64,000 nucleotides of DNA from Pseudoxanthomonas yeongjuensis (GCF_010093345.1 NZ_PDWT01000001.1:868001-932000); one strand, 5' to 3'. Shown: positions 17,296 through 26,690, numbered from the stretch's first letter. The notes: generated by a model not told the origin, from the letters alone. A program made the numbers and translations.

Positions 17296-17356
17296 AGCTC
17301 CAGGCTTGACCGGCTACGCGACTGCTGAAAAAGTCGCCTGGTTGGCGAGCTGAACT

Positions 17357-18886
17357 TTACGCGACAACCACCGGAATCTTGCCGATCCGGGCCTGCCACT
17401 CCTTCGGGCCGGTCTGGTGCACGGATTCGCCGGTCGAATCGACCGCGACCGTCACCGGCATGTCCTTGACCTCGAATTCGTAGATCGCCTCCATGCCCAG
17501 GTCGGCGAAGCCGACCACACGCGAAGCCTTGATCGCCTTGGAGACGAGGTACGCCGCGCCGCCGACCGCCATCAGGTAGACCGACTTGTGCTTGCGGATC
17601 GCCTCGATCGCGACCGGGCCGCGTTCGGCCTTGCCGACCATGCCCATCAAACCGGTTTCGCTGAGCACCTGCTCGGTGAACTTGTCCATGCGCGTGGCGG
17701 TAGTCGGGCCAGCGGGACCGACCACTTCGTCGCGCACCGGATCGACCGGGCCGACGTAGTAAATGAAGCGCCCCTTGAAATCGACCGGCAATTCTTCGCC
17801 ACGGTCGAGCATTTCCACCATGCGCTTGTGCGCGGCGTCGCGGCCGGTCAGCAGCTTGCCGTTGAGCAGCAGCACTTCGCCGGGCTTGAAGCTGGCCACG
17901 TCCTCGGCGGTAATCGCGTCCAGGTCCACACGCCGGCCCCTGGAGGTGTCGTAGGTCAGCTTGGGCCAGTCTTCCAGCGACGGCGGATCCAGCATCACCG
18001 GCCCGCTGCCGTCGAGCACGAAATGCGCGTGACGGGTGGCGGCACAGTTGGGAATCAGCGCCACCGGCAGGTTGGCGGCATGGGTCGGGAAATCCTTGAC
18101 CTTGATGTCCAGCACCGTGGTCAGGCCGCCCAGGCCCTGCGCGCCGATGCCCAGCGCGTTGACCTTTTCGTACAACTCCAGGCGCAGTTCCTCGGCGCGA
18201 TTCGACGCGCCGCGCGCCTGCAGGTCGGCGATGTCGATGGGTTCCATCAAGGCTTCCTTGGCCAGCAGCATCGCCTTCTCGGCGGTGCCGCCGATGCCGA
18301 TGCCGAGCATGCCCGGCGGGCACCAGCCCGCTCCCATGGTCGGCACGGTCTTCAGCACCCAGTCGACGATGGAATCGGAAGGATTGAGCATGGCGAACTT
18401 GGATTTGGCCTCCGAGCCGCCACCCTTCGCAGCGACGATAACGTCGACCGTATTGCCCGGCACCACTTTCATGTTGACCACGGCCGGGGTGTTGTCTTTC
18501 GTGTTGGTGCGCTTGCCGGCCGGATCGGCCAGCACGCTGGCGCGCAGCTTGTTGTCCGGGTGGTTGTAGGCGCGGCGCACGCCTTCGTTGGCCATGTCCT
18601 CCACGCCCATGGTCGCGTCGGCCCAGCGCACGTCCATGCCGATCCGCAGGAACACGGTGACGATGCCGGTGTCCTGGCAGATCGGCCGGCGGCCTTCGGC
18701 GCACATGCGCGAATTGATCAGGATCTGGGCGATGGCGTCCTTGGCCGCCTCGGACTCCTCGCGCTCGTAGGCGGCGGCCAGGTTCCTGATGTAGTCGACC
18801 GGGTGGTAATAGCTGATGTACTGCAGCGCGTCGGCGACGCTCTGGATGAAGTCTTCCTGCTTGATTGCGGTTGAACCTATGGTCAC
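17357..18886 (-). CDS. Fumarate hydratase class I (Fe-S, oxygen-sensitive type)
   Basis: Homodimeric [4Fe-4S] fumarase converting fumarate to malate in the TCA cycle. From GTG 18886 (MTIGSTAIKQEDFIQSVAD) it has 509 residues, the normal length. An in-frame ATG at 18991 would add 35 unrelated residues. Cluster cysteines are visible in RRPICQDTG (C70), GAGWCPPGMLG and ALIPNCAATRHAHF. The C-terminal beta domain contains the GPTTATRMDKF segment. Pathway partner succinate dehydrogenase is encoded at the window start. It is monocistronic. Confidence 0.95.
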   Translation of the reverse strand: MTIGSTAIKQEDFIQSVADALQYISYYHPVDYIRNLAAAYEREESEAAKDAIAQILINSRMCAEGRRPICQDTGIVTVFLRIGMDVRWADATMGVEDMANEGVRRAYNHPDNKLRASVLADPAGKRTNTKDNTPAVVNMKVVPGNTVDVIVAAKGGGSEAKSKFAMLNPSDSIVDWVLKTVPTMGAGWCPPGMLGIGIGGTAEKAMLLAKEALMEPIDIADLQARGASNRAEELRLELYEKVNALGIGAQGLGGLTTVLDIKVKDFPTHAANLPVALIPNCAATRHAHFVLDGSGPVMLDPPSLEDWPKLTYDTSRGRRVDLDAITAEDVASFKPGEVLLLNGKLLTGRDAAHKRMVEMLDRGEELPVDFKGRFIYYVGPVDPVRDEVVGPAGPTTATRMDKFTEQVLSETGLMGMVGKAERGPVAIEAIRKHKSVYLMAVGGAAYLVSKAIKASRVVGFADLGMEAIYEFEVKDMPVTVAVDSTGESVHQTGPKEWQARIGKIPVVVA

Positions 18887-19051
18887 GGCTTGCTCTGGGC
18901 TGGCGAGGGATCCGGCAGGTGATTTTAATGCAAAGTAGCAGCCGAGCTGGCTGCCACTTTGGTAAGGATTGTTCTGCCCAGTCGGCATCAATCAACTCAG
19001 TTTGTTCGCGAAGCCGTTACGAACACCGACTCAACGGCTGCCCGAAATCCT

Positions 19052-20278
19052 TCACTGAACGGCGTTTCGAGTAGCTCTGCGCTCTTCGGCCATGGGGCGT
19101 GGGCGGATCCGAGGGGCCGGTCCGATCACCGCTTGCTCCACCGCAGGCTGGGACGCGGAGGTTGCCGTAGTGCTGGGTAAAGCACCAGGCTTCGACGGCA
19201 CCTTGGGCTGGGAACCGTTGACAGCCGTGGGAAAGAGGGTCCGCACTTCAATGTTCTCGGAAGCGACAAGGCAACCCGCGAAAGCCGGGGTCGCAAAACC
19301 GATACTGAGGTTACCCACGCATTCCGCTGCCTCCAGGGCAATCCCGTCGGTCGCATAGGCGAATGTGTTCAAAGGGTGCTGCCGGATCATGAGTTCATTG
19401 CCCTGGATGATCGTACCTGTGGTGAGCACATCCTGACCGGGCGGCTTGGGCCAGCGATACAAGGCCCGCAAGGATATCCCGTGGACCATCGCATCCGGTC
19501 CTGTAACGCGCAAGTCTAGAATCTTGTTGCCTAGGAGTTTAGCCTCCTGGCTACCGACGACCTCGATCCCAATTGCCTGTTGGCTGCCTGCGATACCGAC
19601 GATGACGTTGTCCTGGATCACGGCGCCAGTGGAAGGCTGGTCACTCGTTCCGTCGAACGAACTGAGCAGTATTCCGATGCCCCTGTCGGGCGGGCCGAGA
19701 AAGTAGTCCATTGCCACGATACGATTTCCGGCGATCAGCGTGCCGTTCCCCGCCAGATGGATACCTATGCCGGTATTGCGGATATCGTTGTTCAAAGCTT
19801 GCAGGCCAGTGCCGCCAACCCCGCCCCGGATACCGAATGTGAAATCCTCGATCACACAGTTTGTGACGATCACTCCGGTCAGGGCTGCCTGGATGAATAC
19901 GCCTTCGTTGCCCTCCGCACGGGAGGCGGGGCGCAGGGATTTCCCCTGGCAATCGATAGTGACATCACTGGCCAGGATCCTGACCGCCGTGTGGTACGGG
20001 CCCTCCAGGACCAAGTCCTGATCAAGCACATAGGTCCCTGGATTGGATATGGTGAGCGTCTGATTCGGCACTATGGCAGCTGCGACTCGCGCAGGCAGCC
20101 GACTACGTTGCATCGCCGGACGACGTCGGAATGCTTCCCTATCCGGCCTGTTCGGGCTTTCGGCCAACCTTGTTTCGCGAATCGCCGCCGCGGGCATGCG
20201 CGATTCGCTTTCAGCCGCATACGCATTGACGCCCGATATGGTTGAAAACAGCAACGATGCCTGGATAAAAGATTTCAT
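19052..20278 (-). CDS. Secreted right-handed beta-helix repeat protein (paralogue 1)
   Basis: About 408 residues from ATG 20278 (MKSFIQASLLFSTISGVNAY, a signal peptide). ATG 20335 overlaps the upstream paralogue's stop (ATGA) and would give a 427-residue form with a long basic n-region. Residues ~75-330 are a ladder of ~22-residue turns rich in N/G/I/V (e.g. GIGIHLAGNGTLIAGNRIVA), the pattern of a parallel beta-helix. It shares with the next gene the entry NPGTYVLDQDLVL, an ASDVTIDCQGKSL turn and a C-terminal C..N..IGFA...C block. The C-terminal ~70 residues are Pro/Ala/Arg-rich and look disordered. No catalytic residues of a known lyase are recognisable. Confidence 0.75.
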   Translation of the reverse strand: MKSFIQASLLFSTISGVNAYAAESESRMPAAAIRETRLAESPNRPDREAFRRRPAMQRSRLPARVAAAIVPNQTLTISNPGTYVLDQDLVLEGPYHTAVRILASDVTIDCQGKSLRPASRAEGNEGVFIQAALTGVIVTNCVIEDFTFGIRGGVGGTGLQALNNDIRNTGIGIHLAGNGTLIAGNRIVAMDYFLGPPDRGIGILLSSFDGTSDQPSTGAVIQDNVIVGIAGSQQAIGIEVVGSQEAKLLGNKILDLRVTGPDAMVHGISLRALYRWPKPPGQDVLTTGTIIQGNELMIRQHPLNTFAYATDGIALEAAECVGNLSIGFATPAFAGCLVASENIEVRTLFPTAVNGSQPKVPSKPGALPSTTATSASQPAVEQAVIGPAPRIRPRPMAEERRATRNAVQ

Positions 20279-20331
20279 CACTCGCCCGTTTGTGAATGGA
20301 TATCGCGCCTGTCCCCGCATATCGGCCATGG

Positions 20332-21300
20332 TCATTGCATGATCACATTGCCATCTTGCTCGCTGCAGATGGAATAGCTGATCTGCGCGAATCCGATGGC
20401 GGTATTATCAGTACACCTGCTTTCGGCATCCCGCAGATCGGCATCCCACAAGTAGATGTCCTCGTAACCATCCACTCCTGGCCTGGATGACATCATCACG
20501 TTGTTCCTGATCAGAGCCCCCACGGTGGGACCAGGGTGGTCTTGCTCAATGTAATAAAAGTACAGATAGACAATTGCTTCTGTATTGGGCCGGATATCCA
20601 GAATAGAGTTATCCGCTATGACCGGCCGAATGCTGGGAGTCACTGTGATGCCGAACGATTGATAGTCACCACGAACATCGGCGACCACATTGTGGGAAAT
20701 CACAGCATCCTCGGAAAGCACGTCCGCATTCCCGTCAAACGCCGTCAATACCATGCCTGTGCTCGTTCCGGCGCTGATGGTACGAAGACCGATTACCCGA
20801 TTCTCCGAAACGAAGGCATTATGGCCGCGGATCATGATGCCGCGCACACCGCCATCCAGAATCCGATTGCGTATCAGCCGCGGTCTGTAATTGCGCTCGC
20901 CGACCGTGATGCCACCATCGAAATTGGATAGCGTGCAGTTCTGGATGGTGACGTCGGACAGATCGGCGTAGCCGACTACCCCGCGCGAGCCGGCGACCCT
21001 GACGCTGTCGGTAATGGAGTGCCCAAGGCAATCGAGAGTCACGTCGCTGGAATAAATCGAGATCGCGCTGGAACCAGTGTTTACCGCAGCCACCAGGTCG
21101 TTCGCCAGCACATAGGTACCTGGCGTCCTGATCTCGTAAGGTAGCGAAGTAATGATCGTCGTCGACTGTGCGTAGGCCATAGGCATTAACAAAGCCAGTG
21201 CCAGCACGCACGGCACAGCGCCGGTCGCACGACGATCCCCGGACACGGATCGACCGCTCCGGATCAACCAATCCAAAGCAAAAATGGCGTACGAACGCAT
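20332..21300 (-). CDS. Secreted right-handed beta-helix repeat protein (paralogue 2)
   Basis: 322-residue protein from ATG 21300 (MRSYAIFALDWLIRSGRS), chosen because a GGGGGG ribosome site lies just upstream. A long n-region precedes the hydrophobic core VPCVLALALLMPMAYAQS, a likely signal peptide. Residues ~60-290 form beta-helix turns (ITVGERNYRPRLIRNRIL, GIMIRGHNAFVSENRVIG). TPGTYVLANDLV, YSSDVTLDCLGHSI and the terminal CTDNTAIGFA...C match paralogue 1. It is first in a two-gene operon, its stop overlapping a possible start of the second. Function unknown; it may bind or process a surface polysaccharide. Confidence 0.75.
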   Translation of the reverse strand: MRSYAIFALDWLIRSGRSVSGDRRATGAVPCVLALALLMPMAYAQSTTIITSLPYEIRTPGTYVLANDLVAAVNTGSSAISIYSSDVTLDCLGHSITDSVRVAGSRGVVGYADLSDVTIQNCTLSNFDGGITVGERNYRPRLIRNRILDGGVRGIMIRGHNAFVSENRVIGLRTISAGTSTGMVLTAFDGNADVLSEDAVISHNVVADVRGDYQSFGITVTPSIRPVIADNSILDIRPNTEAIVYLYFYYIEQDHPGPTVGALIRNNVMMSSRPGVDGYEDIYLWDADLRDAESRCTDNTAIGFAQISYSICSEQDGNVIMQ

Positions 21301-21656
21301 GCATCCCCCCCTGCGAAGATGTCCGGTTAGAGACGAACGGGCGGTTGCCAACTCCCCATTGATGCAGTTCCACCACCCGGCTGCACAATAATCGAAGCCG
21401 TACTACCCGTCCACCAGTGGCCCAGCACGCCAACGGCGGCCACCTCCGCAGAGCGGAGCGGATACATCGGGATACTGCCACTGCTGGCTCGGTCCATGGA
21501 TCCACCGGCATCCACTTGCCTGCTACAGCACCTAATAACCTGCGATGGTTGCATCTGCCCATGCCCGTCCAGGGCTGGATCGCCCAGACACGTGCCCGCC
21601 GCTGACTCCGACACGTCTTCATCGCCGAGCGGAAAGGATCACGGCACAATACGAAC
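21301..21656. other. 356-bp intergenic region between divergent units
   Basis: It separates the leftward beta-helix pair from the rightward ABC transporter. I see no palindromic repeat of the families listed here and no convincing gene. A 95-codon minus-strand frame (21327-21614) has neither a signal peptide nor recognisable motifs. The region must hold promoters for both units, but no clear -35/-10 pair stands out. Confidence 0.5.
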
Positions 21657-23555
21657 ATGGCCGAATCCACAACCGCCTCATCCGCCGCTGACCCAAGTAA
21701 GCCAAAGCGGGGTGGCAAATCCGGGCCCAGCCTGCGCGAACGCTTCAACGCGATGCGCAACCTGCCTCCCTTCCTCAAGCAGATCTGGGCCACCAGCCCC
21801 TGGCTGACGCTGAGCAGCCTGGGCCTGCGCCTGGTGCGTTCGCTGCTGCCGATCGTCACCCTGTACATCGGCAAGCTGATCATCGACGAAGCCGTGCGCC
21901 TGGTCGCCCTCGGACTTGGTTTCGACAACCTCGGCGATGCACTGCGCGGTGGCCAGCTCGACCACTTGCTGTGGTTGCTGGCATTCGAATTCGTCCTGGC
22001 CATCCTCTCCGACCTGCTCGGGCGCATGGTCAGCTACGCCGATTCCCTGTTGTCCGAACTGTTCACCAACGCCACCAGCATCCGCCTGATGGAACACGCG
22101 GCGACCCTGGACCTCGAGGACTTCGAGGACCCCGACCTGCAGGACAAGCTCGACCGCGCCCGCCGCCAGACCATGGGCCGCATGAACCTGATGAGCACGC
22201 TGTTCGGCCAGGTGCAGGACGCGATCACCGTGATCAGCTTCGCCGCCGGCCTGCTGATCTACGCGCCCTGGCTTATCGCGCTGCTGGCGGTGGCGCTCGT
22301 TCCGGCGTTCATCGGCGAAGCGCATTTCAACGCGATGGGCTATTCGCTCAACTTCGCCTGGACGCCGGAACGCCGCCAGCTCGAATACGTGAAGCAGACC
22401 GGCGCCAGCGTGGAAAGCGCCAAGGAAGTGAAGATCTTCAACCTCCACCACTTCCTGATCGCGCGCTACCGGACCCTGGCCGACAAGTTCTACCAGGCCA
22501 ATCGCACGCTGGCCAGAAAGCGCGCGATCTGGGGCGCGCTGTTCGCCGCATTGGGCACGCTGGGCTATTACATCGCTTACGCCTACATCGCCTGGCGCAC
22601 GGTGCGCGGCGATTTCACCATCGGCGACCTGACCTTCCTGGCCGGCAGCTTCCGCCGCCTGCGGCAATTGCTGGAAGGCCTGCTGGTCGGCTTCTCGCAG
22701 GTCGCCAGCCAGGCGTTGTACCTGGACGACCTGTTCTCCTTCTTCGAGATCGAACCGGAAATCAAATCCCCCGAGAATCCGGTGCCGGTGCCGAAACCGA
22801 TCGTGCGCGGCTTCGTGTTCGAGAATGTCGGCTTCCGCTATCCCGATGCCGAACGCTGGGCCGTGCGCCACCTCGATTTCGAACTGCATGCCGGCGAAGT
22901 GCTCGCTCTGGTCGGCGAGAACGGCGCCGGCAAGACCACCCTGGTGAAATTGCTGGCGCGGCTGTACGACCCGGACGAAGGCAGGATCCTGCTGGATGGC
23001 GTCGACCTGCGCGACTACGACATCGAGGAACTGCGCGCCAACATCGGCGTGATCTTCCAGGACTTCGTGCGCTACAACCTGACCGCCGGCGAGAACATCG
23101 GCGTGGGCCAGATCGACGCCATGGAAGACGGCGCGCGCATCCGCGAAGCGGCGCGGCGGGCGATGGCCGATGAGGTCATCGCCTCGCTGCCCAATGGCTA
23201 CGACCAGCAGGTCGGCCGGCGCTTCAAGACCGGCGTGGACCTGTCCGGCGGCCAGTGGCAGAAGATCGCTATCGCCCGCGCCTACATGCGCGACGCGCAG
23301 GTGATGATCCTCGACGAGCCCACCGCGGCGCTGGACGCGCGTTCCGAATTCGAGGTGTTCCAGCGCTTCAAGGAACTGTCCGACGACCGTACCGCCGTGC
23401 TGATCTCGCATCGCTTCTCCAGCGTGCGCATGGCAGACCGCATCCTGGTCCTGAACGAAGGCCAGCTGGAAGCCAGCGGCACCCATGAGCAATTGCTCGC
23501 CCAGGGGGGCCGCTATGCGGAACTGTTCGAACTGCAGGCCGCCGGCTACCGCTGA
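21657..23555 (+). CDS. ABC transporter, fused permease and ATP-binding protein
   Basis: 632-residue half-transporter of the exporter type (one membrane domain plus one nucleotide-binding domain), presumably a homodimer in the inner membrane. The membrane domain spans ~40-340. The ATPase domain has Walker A GENGAGKTT (~419-427), the Q-loop in GVIFQDFVRYNL, the signature LSGGQWQKIAIARA, Walker B VMILDEPTAALD and H-loop LISHRFSS. The substrate is unknown; similar proteins export lipids, peptides or siderophores. Its TGA overlaps an ATG, and a small secreted protein gene follows, so the two are probably co-transcribed. Confidence 0.9.
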   Translation: MAESTTASSAADPSKPKRGGKSGPSLRERFNAMRNLPPFLKQIWATSPWLTLSSLGLRLVRSLLPIVTLYIGKLIIDEAVRLVALGLGFDNLGDALRGGQLDHLLWLLAFEFVLAILSDLLGRMVSYADSLLSELFTNATSIRLMEHAATLDLEDFEDPDLQDKLDRARRQTMGRMNLMSTLFGQVQDAITVISFAAGLLIYAPWLIALLAVALVPAFIGEAHFNAMGYSLNFAWTPERRQLEYVKQTGASVESAKEVKIFNLHHFLIARYRTLADKFYQANRTLARKRAIWGALFAALGTLGYYIAYAYIAWRTVRGDFTIGDLTFLAGSFRRLRQLLEGLLVGFSQVASQALYLDDLFSFFEIEPEIKSPENPVPVPKPIVRGFVFENVGFRYPDAERWAVRHLDFELHAGEVLALVGENGAGKTTLVKLLARLYDPDEGRILLDGVDLRDYDIEELRANIGVIFQDFVRYNLTAGENIGVGQIDAMEDGARIREAARRAMADEVIASLPNGYDQQVGRRFKTGVDLSGGQWQKIAIARAYMRDAQVMILDEPTAALDARSEFEVFQRFKELSDDRTAVLISHRFSSVRMADRILVLNEGQLEASGTHEQLLAQGGRYAELFELQAAGYR

Positions 23556-23578
23556 TGGAACGAACTGAAAGGAACCGC

Positions 23579-23956
23579 ATGAAACTCATCGCATTGATCG
23601 CATTGGCCGCGCTCAGCGGAGCGTCGTCGGCCGCACCCGCGCTGGAGTATGTGGAAGCGAAAGCACTGGCCGACAAGGACGAGGCATCGCTGACGCAAGC
23701 CGAAACGACGAACCTGCTCCGGGCCCAAGGTGAACTGCTGGGTGCAGGCACCGCGGCCTGCGCCACGCCCAAGCCAGACCTGTCGCCCTTCGTGGTGGTG
23801 ATGGAACTGGATGCCGAAGGCAAGGTCGTGCGCACCTGGCTGCAGGGCTCCTCACCGATCGGCATCTGCCTGCGCAAGTACGTCGCCGGCAAGGTGCTGG
23901 TCGTGCCGCAGCGGGTGCCGTTCTATTCCTCGCTGGAACTCTCGTTCTCGAAGTAG
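23579..23956 (+). CDS. Small secreted protein of unknown function
   Basis: 125 residues from ATG 23579, chosen because it follows an AAAGGA site and begins with a clean signal peptide (MKLIALIALAALSGASSAAP). An upstream ATG overlapping the ABC stop would add eight charged residues. The mature part has a Cys pair (AACATPKPD and GICLRKY) and the segment FVVVMELDAEGKVVRTWLQG. That segment resembles the beta-strand pair of TonB C-terminal-like periplasmic domains, but I cannot assign it. Close linkage to the ABC transporter suggests a shared envelope role. Confidence 0.7.
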   Translation: MKLIALIALAALSGASSAAPALEYVEAKALADKDEASLTQAETTNLLRAQGELLGAGTAACATPKPDLSPFVVVMELDAEGKVVRTWLQGSSPIGICLRKYVAGKVLVVPQRVPFYSSLELSFSK

Positions 23957-24044
23957 CTGCGGACTTCACAGAAACAAGTTTCCCAAGAGCGGATTTGATC
24001 GTGCCCAGTTTTATCTAAGGCTTTGCGGTGGGCCAAGGCCCACC

Positions 24045-24611
24045 TTACGGGAACAACGACGCTTGCTGGCTGCCTTCGACTTGGGCGGTGTAATCCAGTC
24101 GTCCCTCGACGATGCGTGCGGCCGAGGTATAGGGATGCTCTTGCTCGCGCCCTGGCGACAGCAGGTGGATCACTTCCCAGCCGGCGGCCTTGAAATCGTC
24201 GGCGATCAGACTGCGGTGGCATTGCCACCACATCGCCTCGGCGCACATCACCGCCACCCGCTTCTCCCGTGCCAATTGCGCCAGCCGCTCACGCGCCACG
24301 CGATAGCCCGGTGTCTGCATGTAGTCGGCATAACCACGGAAGCTCGCGTTGCGCCAGGCGACATTGGGCGAATCGGCGCGAGTCGGGCGGCGGCCGCCCA
24401 GCTCGGGCATTGGAACATAGGCGATGTCCGATCCCGCCAAGGCCGCGCCCATGACCTGGCCGCTGAATTGCGGATTGCGGCGGGAACCGGCGAAACGGCG
24501 CACGTCGGCCAGGATTTCGATGCGGGCCGCAAGCAGCATTGCCACGAACTCGTCCCATGTGCGACTCGAATGACCGATGGTCCAGAGCGTGCCGGTGTTG
24601 TTCCCTGTCAT
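24045..24611 (-). CDS. DUF488 family protein
   Basis: 188-residue cytosolic protein with the DUF488 signature: N-terminal TLWTIGHSSRTWDEFVAML, then ADVRRFAGSRRNPQFS, and the C-terminal VAVMCAEAMWWQCHRSLIAD with the conserved CAE...CHR cysteines and histidine. No function is established for the family. It ends about 90 bp from the convergent small secreted protein gene and is followed upstream by the omega-amidase gene in the same direction (24 bp gap), so the two may be one transcript. Confidence 0.88.
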   Translation of the reverse strand: MTGNNTGTLWTIGHSSRTWDEFVAMLLAARIEILADVRRFAGSRRNPQFSGQVMGAALAGSDIAYVPMPELGGRRPTRADSPNVAWRNASFRGYADYMQTPGYRVARERLAQLAREKRVAVMCAEAMWWQCHRSLIADDFKAAGWEVIHLLSPGREQEHPYTSAARIVEGRLDYTAQVEGSQQASLFP

Positions 24612-24635
24612 GCCGGAAGCGTATCGCCCCCTGCA

Positions 24636-25433
24636 TTAGTCCAGCGAGAAAGCGTCTCCGTCCAGCATCGCCGGGAAACGCTCGCGGTGGGCCGCGAGCT
24701 CGGCTGCCGAAGCCACGCTGCTGACCACGCCTTCCTCGCCCGTGGTTTCGATCAGCGGCTGGCCGAGGAAATCGATCAATGCGCTGTCGCCCGAATACTC
24801 CAGCCCATTGCCGTCCACGCCCACGCGATTGACCGCAGCGACATAACAGAGATTCTCGATCGCGCGCGCGCGCAGCAGCGTCTTCCAGGCGTAGGCGCGC
24901 GCCGATGGCCAGTTGGCGACGAAGATCTGCAGGTCGAAATCCAGCTGGCCTGCGCGCTCGACGTCGTAGCGGTTGCGCGAATACACCGGGAAGCGCAGGT
25001 CGTAGCAGACCAGCGGATTGACCCGCCAGCCCTTCCATTCCACCGTCAGCCGCTTATCGCCGGCGGCGTAGCGCTTGTGCTCGCCGGCATAGCGGAACAG
25101 GTGGCGCTTGTCGTAGTACTGCAGGCCGCCATCGGGCGTGGCCCAGAGCAGGCGATTGAACACGCCTTCGTCGGTGCGCAACTGCACGCTGCCGGTGATG
25201 GCGGCGCCCAGCGCGGCCGCTTGCTCGCGGATCCACGTGACCGTCGGGCCGTCCATGCCTTCGGCCTTGTCGATGGCATCGTTGCTGAAGCCGCTGGTGA
25301 AGGTTTCGGGCAGGATCACCAGGTCGGTACTGCCGGCAAGCGGCTTGATCAGCTCGCCGTAATACTCGCGGTTGCCTGCGGGGTCGTGCCAACGGGTGGC
25401 GCCCTGGACCAGTGAAATTCTCAAATCCTGCAT
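24636..25433 (-). CDS. Omega-amidase/nitrilase-family amidohydrolase (YafV-like)
   Basis: Carbon-nitrogen hydrolase acting on omega-amides of 2-oxoacids such as 2-oxoglutaramate. From ATG 25433 (MQDLRISLVQGATRWHDP) it has 265 residues, the YafV length. The catalytic triad is visible: E43 in ILPETF, K109 in YYDKRHLF, C143 in LVCYDLRFP. The next gene upstream (~110 bp, across a repeat) is a methionine/glutamine-type aminotransferase. In the known glutaminase II pathway a transaminase makes the oxo-amide that this enzyme hydrolyses, so the neighbourhood supports the assignment. Confidence 0.88.
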   Translation of the reverse strand: MQDLRISLVQGATRWHDPAGNREYYGELIKPLAGSTDLVILPETFTSGFSNDAIDKAEGMDGPTVTWIREQAAALGAAITGSVQLRTDEGVFNRLLWATPDGGLQYYDKRHLFRYAGEHKRYAAGDKRLTVEWKGWRVNPLVCYDLRFPVYSRNRYDVERAGQLDFDLQIFVANWPSARAYAWKTLLRARAIENLCYVAAVNRVGVDGNGLEYSGDSALIDFLGQPLIETTGEEGVVSSVASAAELAAHRERFPAMLDGDAFSLD

Positions 25434-25465
25434 GTCATTCCCATCGCGGCAGTGCATGACGAAAC

Positions 25466-25532
25466 GTAGGAGCGACGTGAGTCGCGAATACTTGCTTCTG
25501 GAATATTCATTCGCGACTCACGTCGCTCCTAC
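25466..25532. repeat. Palindromic intergenic repeat, family A (copy 3)
   Basis: Arms GTAGGAGCGACGTGAGTCGC and GCGACTCACGTCGCTCCTAC. It lies between two genes of the same direction (aminotransferase then omega-amidase). It may therefore modulate read-through or protect the 3' end of the aminotransferase message rather than end converging transcripts. Confidence 0.9.
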
Positions 25533-25541
25533 GCGCTGTTC

Positions 25542-26690
25542 TCATAGTTTCAGCAATCGCTCGACCGCCGCATCCATGGTCGCATCGTTCTTGGCGAAGC
25601 ACAGGCGCGCCAGGCGCTGGTCCGGCGGCGGCGATTCGTAGAACGGCGACAGCGGGATCGCGGTGACGCCATGCTCCACCGTCAGCCATTTCGCGAATTC
25701 CAGGTCCGGAAGATCGCTGACCGCCGAATAGTCCACCAACTGGAAATAACCGCCCGGCACCGGCAGCGGTTTCAGCTTCGTCGCCAGCAATTGCCCGTGG
25801 AAGCGGTCGCGCTTGGCCTGGTAGAACGCGCCGAGCTGCTCGTAATGCTCCGGTTCGTCGCGGATCATCGCCGCGAAGGCGTATTGCGCGGGCGAGAAGC
25901 TGGTGAAGGTGTTGTACTGATGGACCTTGCGGAATTCCGCGCTCAGCGCCGGCGGAGCGATGGCGTAGCCGATCTTCCAGCCGGTGCAGTGGTAGGTCTT
26001 GCCGAAGCTGGAGATGACGAAGGCGCGCGCGGCCAGCTCCGGGTGGCGCAGCACGGACTCGTGCCGGCGACCGTCGAAGACGATGTGTTCGTAGACTTCG
26101 TCCGAGACCAGGAAGATGTCGGTGCCGCGCAGGATTTCCGCCAGCGTGCGTAGGTCGGCTTCGCCGAGCATGGCCCCGGAGGGATTGTGCGGACTGTTGA
26201 TCATCAGCATGCGGGTGCGGGGAGTGATCGCATCGCGGACCTTCTGCCAGTCCACGGCGAAAGTCCGCGGATCCAGCGCCACATGCACGGCCCGGGCCCC
26301 GGCCAGGTCGATGGCCGGTTCGTAGCAGTCGTAGGCGGGGTCCAGCACGACCACCTCCTCGCCCGGACGCACCACGGCGTGGATGGCGTTGAAGATGGCT
26401 TCGGTGGCGCCGCTGGTGACGGTGATCCCGGTATCGGCATCGACTGCGGCGCCGTAGCAGCGCAGCGCCTTGTCGGCGATGGCCTGGCGCAGCGCCGGCA
26501 CGCCGGTCATCGGCGCATATTGGTTGTGCCCGGCGCGCATGGCCGCGTCCAGCTCGTCCACCAGCCGTTGCGGCACGGCGAAATCGGGGAAGCCCTGACC
26601 CAGGTTGACCGCTCCGTGCTCGGCGGCCAGTTGCGACATCACGGTGAAGATGGTGGTGCCGACCTTGGGCAGTTTGGTTGCGAGGGGCAT
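25542..26690 (-). CDS. PLP-dependent aminotransferase, methionine/glutamine type (YbdL-like)
   Basis: Fold-type I aminotransferase, 382 residues from ATG 26690 (MPLATKLPKVGTTIFTVMSQ). The frame continues upstream to 27443, but that is antisense to the DUF3293 gene and is rejected. Conserved features are INLGQGFPDF-type NLGQGFPDFAVP (30-40), INSPHNPSG (164-172), SDEVYEHIVFDG (196-207), and the Schiff-base lysine K231 in SSFGKTYHCTGWKIGYA. These are typical of YbdL and kynurenine/glutamine transaminase K enzymes, which prefer methionine or glutamine. A partner omega-amidase gene lies directly downstream. Confidence 0.9.
   Translation of the reverse strand: MPLATKLPKVGTTIFTVMSQLAAEHGAVNLGQGFPDFAVPQRLVDELDAAMRAGHNQYAPMTGVPALRQAIADKALRCYGAAVDADTGITVTSGATEAIFNAIHAVVRPGEEVVVLDPAYDCYEPAIDLAGARAVHVALDPRTFAVDWQKVRDAITPRTRMLMINSPHNPSGAMLGEADLRTLAEILRGTDIFLVSDEVYEHIVFDGRRHESVLRHPELAARAFVISSFGKTYHCTGWKIGYAIAPPALSAEFRKVHQYNTFTSFSPAQYAFAAMIRDEPEHYEQLGAFYQAKRDRFHGQLLATKLKPLPVPGGYFQLVDYSAVSDLPDLEFAKWLTVEHGVTAIPLSPFYESPPPDQRLARLCFAKNDATMDAAVERLLKL

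Noticed and set aside
21327..21614. 95-codon minus-strand frame in the gap before the ABC transporter
   Set aside because: No signal peptide, no motif and no clear ribosome site. It could be a remnant, but nothing supports translation.
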